DNA from: Bdellovibrio bacteriovorus
Lineage (GTDB): Bacteria; Bdellovibrionota; Bdellovibrionia; Bdellovibrionales; Bdellovibrionaceae
Direction: 5' to 3'
Assembly: GCF_001592755.1 (NCBI RefSeq)
Contig: NZ_LUKF01000001.1
Location: 222,774-286,773 of the forward strand
DNA length: 64,000 bases
Shown here: positions 9,773-17,753 of the stretch, piece after piece
Numbering within the stretch: the stretch's first letter is position 1
Layout: the number at the start of each line of letters is the position of its first letter
Notes under the pieces: generated by a model
The model's database searches: none
Seen by the model: the letters and a program-made list of their open reading frames with translations, nothing else
Told to the model about the DNA's origin: nothing
Made by a program: the position numbers and the translations under genes

Positions 9773-10258
9773 ATGAAGAAAATTGTTAGCCTCATTGTTT
9801 TTCTTGTGGCGTTGGTTTGGACTTGGAATGTAATTCACACTTCTGAAGCTGTGGGTTTTGAGACGCACTCCGGCATCCAGTTGAAATTAGCTGAACTTAT
9901 CGGCAACACGCTAACAACGAAGAAGCCTCAGGCTAAGGACCTTTCTATCATGCGCCTGTGGACAGAATCTTTGGGTGATAACAAAGTTCGTGCTGTGTTC
10001 GCCTACAAATTCATCGAACCTTCTGAAGAGGGCGAAGAGCTTGAACAAATCATCGAAGGCGAAGCCGTTCTTCACCGTGAACCTTCTGAAGATGCAAACA
10101 CGGACAAATGGGTTCTTCAGTCTGTGAAAACGACAAACGACATCGTGGTTTTCACAGAAGGCACGACTTTGACTCCGGGTGAAGCTCCAGAAACAGAAGA
10201 GGCAGCTCCGACGGCAACTCCTGCCGCAACGGCCGCTCCTCAGGAAGCGACTCACTAG
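9773..10258 (+). CDS. Membrane-anchored or secreted protein of unknown function
   Basis: 161 aa. Residues 4-22 (IVSLIVFLVALVWTWNVIH) form a single hydrophobic segment, either an uncleaved anchor or a signal peptide without a clear cleavage site. The body is acidic (EEGEELEQIIEGEAVLH) with a compact alpha/beta pattern, and the last 25 residues are an Ala/Pro/Thr/Glu-rich tail. No known domain recognised. Two bases separate it from the next gene, so the pair is likely co-transcribed, and it is divergent from the liu operon. Function not assigned. Confidence 0.75.
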   Translation: MKKIVSLIVFLVALVWTWNVIHTSEAVGFETHSGIQLKLAELIGNTLTTKKPQAKDLSIMRLWTESLGDNKVRAVFAYKFIEPSEEGEELEQIIEGEAVLHREPSEDANTDKWVLQSVKTTNDIVVFTEGTTLTPGEAPETEEAAPTATPAATAAPQEATH

Positions 10259-10260
10259 TA

Positions 10261-11298
10261 ATGTCCATTCCTACACAATTCATCCAGATTGATGAAGAGG
10301 GTTTTGGACTCAGTCGAGATATTCGCATCCAAGACCCGTTGGTAGGACAAGAACTTCTGCAAAATTTAAAAATTCATGAAGGTGGAACCTTGCTTTCCAC
10401 CATCGGTGAAACTCCCGTCATCGTCGAAGCTTTCGACGAGCCTTACGTAGCCTCGCAAGTTCACTTGAAAGAAGACGGCGTTTGGGAAATCTCTCTTCCC
10501 TACGGCGTTCACTATTCATTTCAATTAGAATGTTTGTCGCTGGATGAGTGGGATCGTTTTCACGGTTATACTTCAAACAACATTCCTTTTGTTTTTTCTC
10601 GCAAAGCTCAAGCCAGTTTCTTTAATTTGCTCGATGAATACGGCGACGATTTCATCGAGTTTCAAGGCAAGACTTACGACATTCCTAACTATTGGCCTTC
10701 GAATGAAAATGTCGAAAAAGAAACTTACTGGAGCAGCATTTACAAGGAAGAAGCCAACCCAGGATGGAATTTGGGTGAACCGGCAGAAGCTTTGAAAGAC
10801 ATGATTCCTCGACTGAAAATCGCCCGCTCCCGCGTTCTGGTTTTAGGTTGTGGTGAAGGTCATGATGCCGCTCTATTTGCAGCCGCTGGACATTTCGTGA
10901 CGGCCGTCGACATTTCCCCGGAAGCCATTGAAAGAGCCAAAAAAAATTACGGCCATCTTTCTAACTTAACATTCGTAGAAGCCGATCTTTTCAAACTTCC
11001 TCGTGACTACGACCAGGCTTTTGACATCGTCTTTGAACACACCTGCTACTGCGCCATCAATCCGGCAAAACGCCAGGAACTCGTCAAAGTTTGGAATCGC
11101 GTTCTAGTCAGCGGAGGCCACCTGATGGGCGTCTTTTTCACTTTCGAAAAACGCCAAGGCCCCCCTTACGGCGGCACCGAATGGGAACTGCGCCAACGCC
11201 TTAAATCCCACTACCACCCCATCTTCTGGGGCCGCTGGCAAAAATCCATTCCCCGACGCCAAGGCAAAGAACTCTTCATCTACACCAAGAAAAACTAA
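10261..11298 (+). CDS. SAM-dependent methyltransferase, TPMT-like, with extra N-terminal domain
   Basis: 345 aa. The N-terminal 140 residues (MSIPTQFIQIDEEGFGLSRD) are of unrecognised type. The C-terminal 200 residues are a class I methyltransferase: VLVLGCGEGHDAALFAAAG binds SAM, followed by acidic VDIS, and CYCAINPAKRQELVKVWNRVL plus the GGTEWEL tail resemble thiopurine/thiol methyltransferases (TPMT family). Substrate unknown, perhaps a small thiol or selenium compound. The last 190 bases are strikingly rich in C on the coding strand, unlike the first part, and end at an inverted repeat. Confidence 0.75.
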   Translation: MSIPTQFIQIDEEGFGLSRDIRIQDPLVGQELLQNLKIHEGGTLLSTIGETPVIVEAFDEPYVASQVHLKEDGVWEISLPYGVHYSFQLECLSLDEWDRFHGYTSNNIPFVFSRKAQASFFNLLDEYGDDFIEFQGKTYDIPNYWPSNENVEKETYWSSIYKEEANPGWNLGEPAEALKDMIPRLKIARSRVLVLGCGEGHDAALFAAAGHFVTAVDISPEAIERAKKNYGHLSNLTFVEADLFKLPRDYDQAFDIVFEHTCYCAINPAKRQELVKVWNRVLVSGGHLMGVFFTFEKRQGPPYGGTEWELRQRLKSHYHPIFWGRWQKSIPRRQGKELFIYTKKN

Positions 11299-11376
11299 AA
11301 GGTGCCTGCTTCTTTTTTGTACTTCACCGCAGCACAAAGTGATGCGTTGAAGTACAAAAAAGAACCTGGCACCTTT
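11298..11376. repeat. 29-bp inverted repeat pair with 21-nt spacer, dispersed repeat family
   Basis: Arms 11298-11326 and 11348-11376 match at 27 of 29 positions as inverted copies. Each arm begins with the AAAGGTGCC end and contains a run of six T followed by GTACTTCA. It begins in the stop codon of the methyltransferase and ends 15 nt before the GNAT start. Its core (GTGCCTGCTTCTTTTTTG) recurs at 28641 and a shorter piece at 11916. Could fold as a long hairpin in RNA or be a non-autonomous repeat of the REP/MITE kind. Confidence 0.85.
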
Positions 11377-11391
11377 GGGTCGGAGGACCTC

Positions 11392-11916
11392 ATGCACATT
11401 GAATTCACCCAAGCCGATGAAAGCCACGTCGATCACCTCGTTGAACTCGTTAATTCCGCTTACCGTGGCGATAGCTCCAAAGAAGGTTGGACAACCGAAG
11501 CAGATCTTCTTGATGGCCAACGCGTTGATGCCGAAGGAATCCGTGAGCTGATCAACAAAGAAGATTCCATCATACTCATTGCTGAAGACGACGACACCGG
11601 CGACCTTTTGGGCTGTGTGCATTTGGAAAGACAAAACACGAAATGTTATTTGGGGATGTTAACCGTCGCTCCGTCATTGCAAAGTCAGGGAATTGGCAAG
11701 ATGTTGTTAGACGAATCAGAAGCACTTGCACAATTCTGGGATTGCACTAGCATCTATATGACGGTGATTACGGTGCGTTCTGAATTGATTGCCTGGTACG
11801 TGAAACACGGTTTCCGCGATACAAAGGAAAAAAAGCCATTTCCATATGGTGACGAACGTTTCGGCATCCCGAAAGTTCAAGGACTGGAGTTCACAGTTCT
11901 TGAAAAGAAAATCTAA
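11392..11916 (+). CDS. GNAT-family N-acetyltransferase
   Basis: 174 aa from ATG 11392 (MHIEFTQADESHVDHLVELV), with GGAGG upstream at 11382-11386; the frame is open through the preceding repeat but that part would encode the repeat itself. Contains the GNAT acetyl-CoA loop in LTVAPSLQSQGIGKMLLDESE (Q-x-x-G-I-G-K) and a C-terminal WYVKHGF segment typical of the family. Substrate unknown. Flanked on both sides by pieces of the same dispersed repeat. Confidence 0.88.
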   Translation: MHIEFTQADESHVDHLVELVNSAYRGDSSKEGWTTEADLLDGQRVDAEGIRELINKEDSIILIAEDDDTGDLLGCVHLERQNTKCYLGMLTVAPSLQSQGIGKMLLDESEALAQFWDCTSIYMTVITVRSELIAWYVKHGFRDTKEKKPFPYGDERFGIPKVQGLEFTVLEKKI

Positions 11917-11929
11917 AAAAAGAAGCAGG
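11916..11929 (-). repeat. Short copy of the dispersed repeat core
   Basis: AAAAAAGAAGCAGG, at the GNAT stop codon, is the reverse complement of CCTGCTTCTTTTTT in the left arm at 11298 and at 28641. It is followed by GGGCTTTTTTT, so it may also act as a weak terminator for the GNAT gene. Confidence 0.45.
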
Positions 11930-11948
11930 GGCTTTTTTTGGGGGATAT

Positions 11949-12737
11949 ATGATGCGGGGATGGATCCTAGCATTCACAGTGCTACTAAGCACTTCGGTAT
12001 ACGCATATGAAATTCCGCGCGACAGCGAAGTGATGACTCACTTCGGGGACTGCAAAGCGGAATTCTTACCTTCTAATTTTTCAATTTTCGTCTGGAATAT
12101 TAAAAAGGCAGAGGCCAAGTCTCGATGGGCTTTGGATTTTGAGCGCTTTGCGCCGAAGTCCGACGTGGTTCTTATTCAAGAGGCCATGCTCGATACTTTC
12201 GTAACCTCCATTGCTCTTCGCCAAAAAAACTTCTGTTGGGATTTCGCCACAAGCTTTATCGACAATGATCCCACTGGCGTGATGAATGGTTCACCAATTA
12301 CAGCTTTAAAAACTCATTTCTTGCGCAGTCCGGGACGCGAGCCTATCGCTCGCACCCCTAAAATGACCTTGGTTGCAGAGTTTGCCATCGCCAATAGCCG
12401 TGAAACCCTGATGGTCGCAAATATTCATGCACTCAACTTCGTACAGGACAAAAACAATCGCGCCCAGATTCAGGCTGTCGCGGACTTCTTAAAAAAGCAT
12501 AAAGGCCCCATCATTTTTGCCGGAGACTTTAATAGCTGGAACGGCAACCGCACCAGTGCGCTGAATGAGATTTTATCTCCGTTAGGGCTTAAAAAAGTTC
12601 CTTTGGACAAGGATGATCGCGGAATGAAACTGGATCATATCTTCGTTCGAGGTCTTTTGACTCACTCATCCACCCTGCATCCGGACGTGAAAAGTTCCGA
12701 TCATGCTCCGATAACCGCAGCATTTCGCCTGAAATAG
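11949..12737 (+). CDS. Secreted endonuclease/exonuclease/phosphatase-family protein
   Basis: 262 aa starting MMRGWILAFTVLLSTSVYA, a signal peptide, so periplasmic or exported. The body has the EEP fold motifs: VWNIKKA at the first strand, catalytic Glu in IQEAML, FAGDFNSWNG (Asp-x-Asn), LDHIFVRG and the C-terminal SSDHAPI with catalytic Asp-His. Family members hydrolyse phosphodiester bonds in nucleic acids or phospholipids. An exported nuclease would suit digestion of prey DNA, but substrate cannot be read from sequence. Start could be at either of the two adjacent ATG codons. Confidence 0.85.
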   Translation: MMRGWILAFTVLLSTSVYAYEIPRDSEVMTHFGDCKAEFLPSNFSIFVWNIKKAEAKSRWALDFERFAPKSDVVLIQEAMLDTFVTSIALRQKNFCWDFATSFIDNDPTGVMNGSPITALKTHFLRSPGREPIARTPKMTLVAEFAIANSRETLMVANIHALNFVQDKNNRAQIQAVADFLKKHKGPIIFAGDFNSWNGNRTSALNEILSPLGLKKVPLDKDDRGMKLDHIFVRGLLTHSSTLHPDVKSSDHAPITAAFRLK

Positions 12738-12851
12738 ACTTTTTAGGTCGCATTCATACTCTTAAGACCCGCTGCCAGAGCGGGTAAGATTCATTTTTCG
12801 TATAATAACATATTGTCTATGTATTAAAATTTTTCTCGTTTTAGGCGCATA

Positions 12852-12871
12852 GTCTCCTTTGTAAAGGAGGC
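12852..12871 (+). promoter_or_regulatory. Palindrome covering the ribosome binding site of the 12876 gene
   Basis: CTCCTTT (12854-12860) and AAAGGAG (12863-12869) are inverted copies 2 bases apart; G12852 and C12871 can extend the stem around a U-G wobble. The right arm is the Shine-Dalgarno sequence of the gene starting at 12876, so a folded transcript would hide it. TATAAT at 12801-12806 is a possible -10 element. Confidence 0.45.
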
Positions 12872-12875
12872 CACT

Positions 12876-13406
12876 ATGTTTTCAAAACTAATCATGTCAG
12901 CACTTTTGGGATTGTGTGCTTCCACGACCGCATTCGCTGATCAAATGGGACCAAACGGAGATAAATTCTACGAAGAGGCTGCTCATTTTGAACATGCTTG
13001 CCGTACGGAGCCTTGTGAAGGGCCTTACAGCCGCGTTCTGGTTTACGATCAAAAAGCAAAGTTCACTAAAATTTCAGCTGAAACTCGCGAAACTTTAAAA
13101 AAGGTCGCCGTAGATCAAGCGCAAATCTGGGGCGACACTATTCTTGAAGGAGACTATTACGCTTCCGGACGCACACGTCTGGATCAAGTAATGGCTTTCT
13201 ATAAAGGACAAGAACTGATCGGCTACAAAATCCAGTATTCTGAAAAAGCTTGGTACACTGGCGATTGCGATTTTGACGGCACTCGCAATTCTTTGAAGGG
13301 CTGCCAAGAAGGTCGCATTGTTGAGGGAAGCTATGTTTCCTCTGACGCTCAGACCTACTTCAGCGACGAAGAACGTTACGCTGAGTTTTCTTTTGTCCAA
13401 GACTAG
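12876..13406 (+). CDS. Secreted protein of unknown function
   Basis: 176 aa with signal peptide MFSKLIMSALLGLCASTTAFA and a predicted mature start DQMGPNG. Mature part has four Cys in two pairs (CRTEPC, CDFDG...CQEG), suggesting disulfides in the periplasm, and a beta-rich C-terminal half (YKIQYSEKAWYTGDCDFDG). No family recognised. Strong AAAGGAGG ribosome site that lies in a palindrome. Downstream ABC transporter begins 17 nt later, so some read-through is possible. Confidence 0.75.
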   Translation: MFSKLIMSALLGLCASTTAFADQMGPNGDKFYEEAAHFEHACRTEPCEGPYSRVLVYDQKAKFTKISAETRETLKKVAVDQAQIWGDTILEGDYYASGRTRLDQVMAFYKGQELIGYKIQYSEKAWYTGDCDFDGTRNSLKGCQEGRIVEGSYVSSDAQTYFSDEERYAEFSFVQD

Positions 13407-13423
13407 TCTATAGTGTCGCCAAC

Positions 13424-14254
13424 ATGGCGATAGCAATCGAAACTGAAAATCTAAAACGCGTCTATCAAACTTATCAAAAGCCCGAAGGATTTCTAAATTC
13501 CCTTCGCGGCTTTGTGAATCGTAAGCACATTGATCGTGTCGCTCTTGATAGTACTTCCATCCAGATTGAATCCGGGCAGATTGTCGGCCTTGTAGGCGCC
13601 AATGGTGCTGGCAAGACGACTCTTTTAAAAATGCTTTCAGGTCTGGTAACACCGACAAGTGGCGACGCTAAAGTTTTAGGTTTCCGACCGTGGGAACGTA
13701 AAAACGAGTTTCTTCGTCAGATCAGCATTCTTTTAGGTCAGAAAAATCAGCTCTGGTGGGATATTTCCCCAGCAGATTCCTATGCATTGCTGGCTCGTAT
13801 TTATGATTTAGATTTAGTGAAAGCACGTAAACGCGTTGAACACTTGGCAGATATGCTTCAGTGCTCACACGTTCTGCACACGCAATTACGTCGTTTAAGC
13901 TTGGGTGAACGCATGAAGATGGAAATCATCGGCGCGCTTTTGCATGAGCCCCAGGTGTTGTTTCTAGATGAGCCTACTATAGGACTTGATATCGTGGCCC
14001 AAGAAACGATTCGCGAATTCTTGGATGAATATGTGAAAGAAAAAAGCCCGACCGTCATTCTGACCAGCCACTACATGGATGACATTGCCAAGCTTGCCGA
14101 CAAGCTTCTTCTGATTAGTAAAGGGCATATCGTCTATCAGGGCACGGTTCCTGATTTCGTGGCAAAATCAAATAGTGAGTTAGCTGAAAATGAAGAGGTC
14201 GATTTTGAAGATGTCATCCGCCGTTTTTTGGAAACGGAATCTCGCGTTCGCTAA
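13424..14254 (+). CDS. ABC-2 transporter ATP-binding protein
   Basis: 276 aa. Walker A GANGAGKTT, Q-loop GQKNQLWWDIS, signature LSLGERMKMEI, Walker B VLFLDEPTIGLD and H-loop TSHYMDD are present. The LSLGER signature and WWDISPADS segment fit the exporter subfamily that pairs with DUF990-type (ABC2_membrane_6) permeases, which are the next two genes. Powers export of an unknown compound across the inner membrane. The last 44 bases overlap the first permease. Confidence 0.92.
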   Translation: MAIAIETENLKRVYQTYQKPEGFLNSLRGFVNRKHIDRVALDSTSIQIESGQIVGLVGANGAGKTTLLKMLSGLVTPTSGDAKVLGFRPWERKNEFLRQISILLGQKNQLWWDISPADSYALLARIYDLDLVKARKRVEHLADMLQCSHVLHTQLRRLSLGERMKMEIIGALLHEPQVLFLDEPTIGLDIVAQETIREFLDEYVKEKSPTVILTSHYMDDIAKLADKLLLISKGHIVYQGTVPDFVAKSNSELAENEEVDFEDVIRRFLETESRVR

Positions 14255-15023
14255 ACTAGCGGTCGTGACAAATCTTGAATATCGCCTCAACTATTTCGTG
14301 GATGCGATTTTGCAACCGACGATCACCACGGGTATCGAGATGCTTTTGTGGTACGCGGTCTTTGTCGGTGCTGGCACAGCCGAAGTTGCCGGTTTCACCC
14401 GCGAGTATTATCTTTCTTATGCTCTCTGGGGCGCTTTCTTTGCGCGCATTTGCACGAGCTGGATGTATGAATACCGAATGATTCAAGAAATCGATACGGG
14501 CACCATCAACAGTCTGCTGGTTCGTCCCATGAGTTTCTATGAATACTATTTTTCGCAGTTGATGGGGTACAAATTCGTCACAACACTTGTTTCGATGTTG
14601 ATTCCTCTTTGTGTCGTGATGATTTTTAAATTACCGACGCAGCTTTCAAGACTTCCCATGGCCTTTGCTTTAGAGTTTTACTATCTCATCCTGGTTCACT
14701 CGATCAGCTTTGTCGTCGCATCCATCGCCTTTTATTTCAATAAGGTCTATTCCTTAACTGGAGCAAAGAATTTAGCTCTGTGGCTTTTCACCGGAGAACT
14801 TTTTCCTTTAGATCTGATGCCAGAACCCTTCAGAACTTGGGCTATCGCTCTGCCATTCAGTGCGGGAGTCTATGTTCCGGTTGGATATATTACGGGTCGC
14901 CTAGAAATAGCGACCGTATGGCAATCATTTATCTCGGTCACGATCGGCATTGTCGTCGTAAATTTAATTGGCATGGTGATGTGGCGTAAGGGAATCAAAA
15001 CTTATGCGGGAACGGGTGCTTAA
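14211..15023 (+). CDS. ABC-2 family permease (DUF990-like), first of two
   Basis: About 270 aa, six predicted membrane segments. Start placed at ATG 14211 (MSSAVFWKRNLAFAKLA) by comparison with the sister gene at 15023; ATG 14190 is the alternative and would give a 65-base overlap with the ATPase. The NLEYRLNYFVDAI segment near the N-terminus is characteristic of ABC2_membrane_6 proteins and recurs in the sister as DLEYRVNFLTRI. Ends in a TAATG junction with the second permease. A heterodimer of the two permeases with two copies of the ATPase is the expected complex. Confidence 0.87.
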   Translation: MSSAVFWKRNLAFAKLAVVTNLEYRLNYFVDAILQPTITTGIEMLLWYAVFVGAGTAEVAGFTREYYLSYALWGAFFARICTSWMYEYRMIQEIDTGTINSLLVRPMSFYEYYFSQLMGYKFVTTLVSMLIPLCVVMIFKLPTQLSRLPMAFALEFYYLILVHSISFVVASIAFYFNKVYSLTGAKNLALWLFTGELFPLDLMPEPFRTWAIALPFSAGVYVPVGYITGRLEIATVWQSFISVTIGIVVVNLIGMVMWRKGIKTYAGTGA

Positions 15024-15817
15024 TGAAGAATATTAAAAAATATCTTCTTTTGTACTTTGCTCTTTTTAGAACCAGCTTCATTGCCGATCTTGAATACCGT
15101 GTGAACTTTCTGACTCGAATCATGACAGATATTTTCTGGTATGCGGCTCAGATTATAACATTTGAAGTTTTATTCCATCACACGCCTCGAATTGGCGACT
15201 GGAATTTAGAGCAGATGCGTGTCTTCCTGGGCATTGTATTTGTGGTCGACGGACTTTATATGATCATCCTTTCGGAGAACTTAGATCAGTTTTCCGAAAA
15301 AGTGCGCAAGGGCGACTTGGATTTGCTTTTAGCAAAGCCCGTGAACTCGCAGTTCATGCTCAGTCTGCAAAAGGCATCGACCGCGATGATTGGAAATCTG
15401 GGTTTGGGACTGGCTTGGTTCATTTACAGTCTCTTGCAGCTTTCTGATTTTAATTGGTTCCGTCTTTTATGGCTTGTAGTTTTGATTCCCTGCGGGTTGG
15501 TCGCACTTTATGCGATGAGATTTTTTATGGCTTCAACGGCCGTTATCTTTGCTCGCTCTGAAAATTTGCAATTCATCTGGTATCAGATTTATAAGCTCGG
15601 GATGCGTCCTGATTCCATTTATGTTCCTTGGTTTAAATGGGTTCTTCTAACAGCCCTGCCTGTGGGCGTGATTGCCAGTGTTCCCGCACGCGCCCTTTTA
15701 GAGCCCCCACAACTAGGCCTTTTTGCCTGGGTTGTAGCCCTAGCCGGCATTTTAATTTATCTTTCAAACAAGTTTTGGAAATTCGCCTTGCGCTTTTATT
15801 CAAGTGCAAGCTCTTAA
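15023..15817 (+). CDS. ABC-2 family permease (DUF990-like), second of two
   Basis: 264 aa, six hydrophobic segments. Shares the LEYR segment and the KGDLDLLLAKPVNSQF loop (compare GTINSLLVRPMSFYEY in the first permease), a cytoplasmic motif common to this family. Start overlaps the stop of the first permease. Forms the membrane part of the exporter with the gene at 14211. Substrate unknown; the family is often annotated as drug or lipid export without direct evidence. Confidence 0.88.
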   Translation: MKNIKKYLLLYFALFRTSFIADLEYRVNFLTRIMTDIFWYAAQIITFEVLFHHTPRIGDWNLEQMRVFLGIVFVVDGLYMIILSENLDQFSEKVRKGDLDLLLAKPVNSQFMLSLQKASTAMIGNLGLGLAWFIYSLLQLSDFNWFRLLWLVVLIPCGLVALYAMRFFMASTAVIFARSENLQFIWYQIYKLGMRPDSIYVPWFKWVLLTALPVGVIASVPARALLEPPQLGLFAWVVALAGILIYLSNKFWKFALRFYSSASS

Positions 15818-15828
15818 GGAAGGTTTTT

Positions 15829-16449
15829 ATGATTAAGATTTACGGTTCTCCGATGTCTAGTGCCGGTCGTTGTTATTGGATGCTTGAAGAATTGGGTGTT
15901 CCTTACGAAGCAATGCCTTTAAACATGAGTGAAAAAGAGCATAAGTCTGAAGCATTTCTTAAGCTCAATCCAAACGGAAAAATTCCGGTGATCGTAGATG
16001 GAGACTTCGTGCTTTGGGAGTCTATGGCCATCACGAACTACCTTGCAAAAAAATTCGAAAGCCCGCTGGCAGCAAAAAATTTACAAGAAGAGTCTTTGAT
16101 TCAACAATGGAGCCTTTGGGGTCTGATCGATTTTCAAGAGCCTGCTGTGAACTGGATGATTCAAGAGCTTTTCGTTCCCGCAGAACACCGAAATCATCAG
16201 ATCATTGAGAACGCCAAAAAAGCTTTACCAAGAGTTTTAGAAGTTCTTAACCGCGGCCTTGAGGGGAAAACTTATCTCGTGGGCAATCGCTTCACTGTGG
16301 CGGACGTGAACGTAGGCGCAGTCACGAATATTCTATTAGGACTTAAGTATGACCTTAAGGCTTATCCAAATGTACAAAAATGGATGGGCGAGTTCCAGCA
16401 GCGAGCCGCTTTCAAGAAAGTCGCAGAAATGCGCCATTTCCCTAAGTAA
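15829..16449 (+). CDS. Glutathione S-transferase family protein
   Basis: 206 aa from ATG 15829, with AAGGAAGG 5-12 nt upstream; the frame is open upstream but lies inside the permease gene. Thioredoxin-like N domain: IYGSPMSSAGRCYWMLEELGVPYE, PNGKIPVIVDGD with cis-Pro, and WESMAITNYLAKKF. Helical C domain from about 85 with YLVGNRFTVADVNVGA, the conserved N-capping/hydrophobic staple region. Conjugates glutathione or a related thiol to electrophiles, or acts as peroxidase; substrate unknown. Confidence 0.9.
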   Translation: MIKIYGSPMSSAGRCYWMLEELGVPYEAMPLNMSEKEHKSEAFLKLNPNGKIPVIVDGDFVLWESMAITNYLAKKFESPLAAKNLQEESLIQQWSLWGLIDFQEPAVNWMIQELFVPAEHRNHQIIENAKKALPRVLEVLNRGLEGKTYLVGNRFTVADVNVGAVTNILLGLKYDLKAYPNVQKWMGEFQQRAAFKKVAEMRHFPK

Positions 16450-16464
16450 AACCTCAAAAATACT

Positions 16465-16496
16465 CAATTACATCGGTGGTTTCGCCGATGTAATTG
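16465..16496 (+). promoter_or_regulatory. Perfect 12-bp stem-loop just before the protease start
   Basis: CAATTACATCGG (16465-16476) pairs perfectly with CCGATGTAATTG (16485-16496) over an 8-nt loop. It begins 16 nt after the GST stop and ends 3 nt before the ATG at 16500. No uridine run follows directly, so it is either a poor terminator for the GST or a translation-control hairpin for the protease. Confidence 0.6.
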
Positions 16497-16499
16497 GAG

Positions 16500-17753
16500 A
16501 TGGTTTTACTTTTCTTTATTCATACCCTTTTGTCTAGTCTTTCGCACGCTCAAGAGTGCAATCGCGAAGCCGTCCGCGAACAAATGAAGTTCATCGTTCA
16601 GAATTATACTTATCGTGATGTCTCTCGATACATCGATATGACCAAAAAAGATCTGCAAGTTTGCAAGATCGACAATCGCAGCATGGGTGTTTCAGATAAT
16701 TTTCTTGAATCACTTAAAACTGCGTCCACCCGTGCCGAGATGGCAAGAATCAAAGACGACATCAAAAACTTCTCGGAAAACGGACGCGTCGAAATGTTTG
16801 AAACAGAGTATCGCCTCTACGCAAAGAGAGTTGGCTTGAGTCAGGCCGAAACCGATGCTTTTCTGAAGCGATACAAAGAAGAAGGTATTAAATCGGCAGC
16901 ACGTGAAAGAAAGACCTGTACGGGCGTGGACATGAGTAAAGAAATGGGCCCGGTACGAAACCAAGACTCTATTGGTTGGTGTTATGCTTTCGCGGGCGCG
17001 GATCTTGTCTCGTACCGACTAAAAAAGAAAGTTTCTGCTGCGGATATGGCTGTCACTTACAATGACGGTGTTATCAGTGACATCCAAAAAACATTTGGAT
17101 CGACGGCCGAAAAATTTCAAGGCGGCTTCACCGCTTCCGCTATCGACGATGCCGCCAAAAAAGGCTTCTGCTTAGAAAAGGACTTTCCGAGCGAAGACAA
17201 CTCTCGATCAAACTTAAAAAACACCTTAAAAGAAATTGATTCTTTGGGAAGACAAAAGCTAGGTATAGCCGGTGCCGATTGCGTGCAACTTCACCAGGCG
17301 TCGCAAGTTCTTTTTCCTAATGTGAAGATGCCGGACCTACAAAAGCTATTAAGAGAAAGTTCGTCACGCAATTTCATTGATAATCTGGCCGACAAAACTT
17401 GCAATCCCCGGATCAAGGCAAATTTAGAAACTGAATCCAATATGTATATCTTTGACAAGAAGGCGATGATTCGTGATCTGGATGAACAACTGAATAAAAG
17501 CAATCCTGTGGCATTAGGCTACGACGCTTCTAATCTTATGGATCGTCGAGATACTGAAAAAACGCAGATGCATGCCAGTGTGATCGTCGGACGTCGCTTT
17601 AATGAAAAATCAGGACAGTGCGAATATCTTCTTAGAAATTCGTGGGGACGTGGTTGCAGTTATGATACTGCCTACGAGTGCAAAGAAGGGAATATCTGGA
17701 TTCCCAAAAACGACATTATGCAAAGAGGGAAATTCTTAGACTATGTTAAGTAA
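16500..17753 (+). CDS. Secreted papain-like (C1 family) cysteine protease
   Basis: 417 aa from ATG 16500 (TTG 16494 in frame is the alternative, inside the hairpin). Signal peptide MVLLFFIHTLLSSLSHAQ. The first 140 residues look like a helical propeptide or spacer. Catalytic motifs: VRNQDSIGWCYAF with Cys about 161, MHASVIVG with His about 358, and LLRNSWGRGC with Asn about 380, the standard Cys-His-Asn order. A Gln (NQD) forms the oxyanion hole. Unusually Cys-rich C-terminus (CSYDTAYECKEG). Probably exported to digest proteins or prey material (inference). Overlaps the next small gene by 11 bases, suggesting coupling. Confidence 0.88.
   Translation: MVLLFFIHTLLSSLSHAQECNREAVREQMKFIVQNYTYRDVSRYIDMTKKDLQVCKIDNRSMGVSDNFLESLKTASTRAEMARIKDDIKNFSENGRVEMFETEYRLYAKRVGLSQAETDAFLKRYKEEGIKSAARERKTCTGVDMSKEMGPVRNQDSIGWCYAFAGADLVSYRLKKKVSAADMAVTYNDGVISDIQKTFGSTAEKFQGGFTASAIDDAAKKGFCLEKDFPSEDNSRSNLKNTLKEIDSLGRQKLGIAGADCVQLHQASQVLFPNVKMPDLQKLLRESSSRNFIDNLADKTCNPRIKANLETESNMYIFDKKAMIRDLDEQLNKSNPVALGYDASNLMDRRDTEKTQMHASVIVGRRFNEKSGQCEYLLRNSWGRGCSYDTAYECKEGNIWIPKNDIMQRGKFLDYVK

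Noticed and set aside
11302-11391. Longer N-terminus for the GNAT protein
   Set aside because: It would translate the inverted repeat; ATG 11392 has a proper ribosome site and begins the conserved fold.
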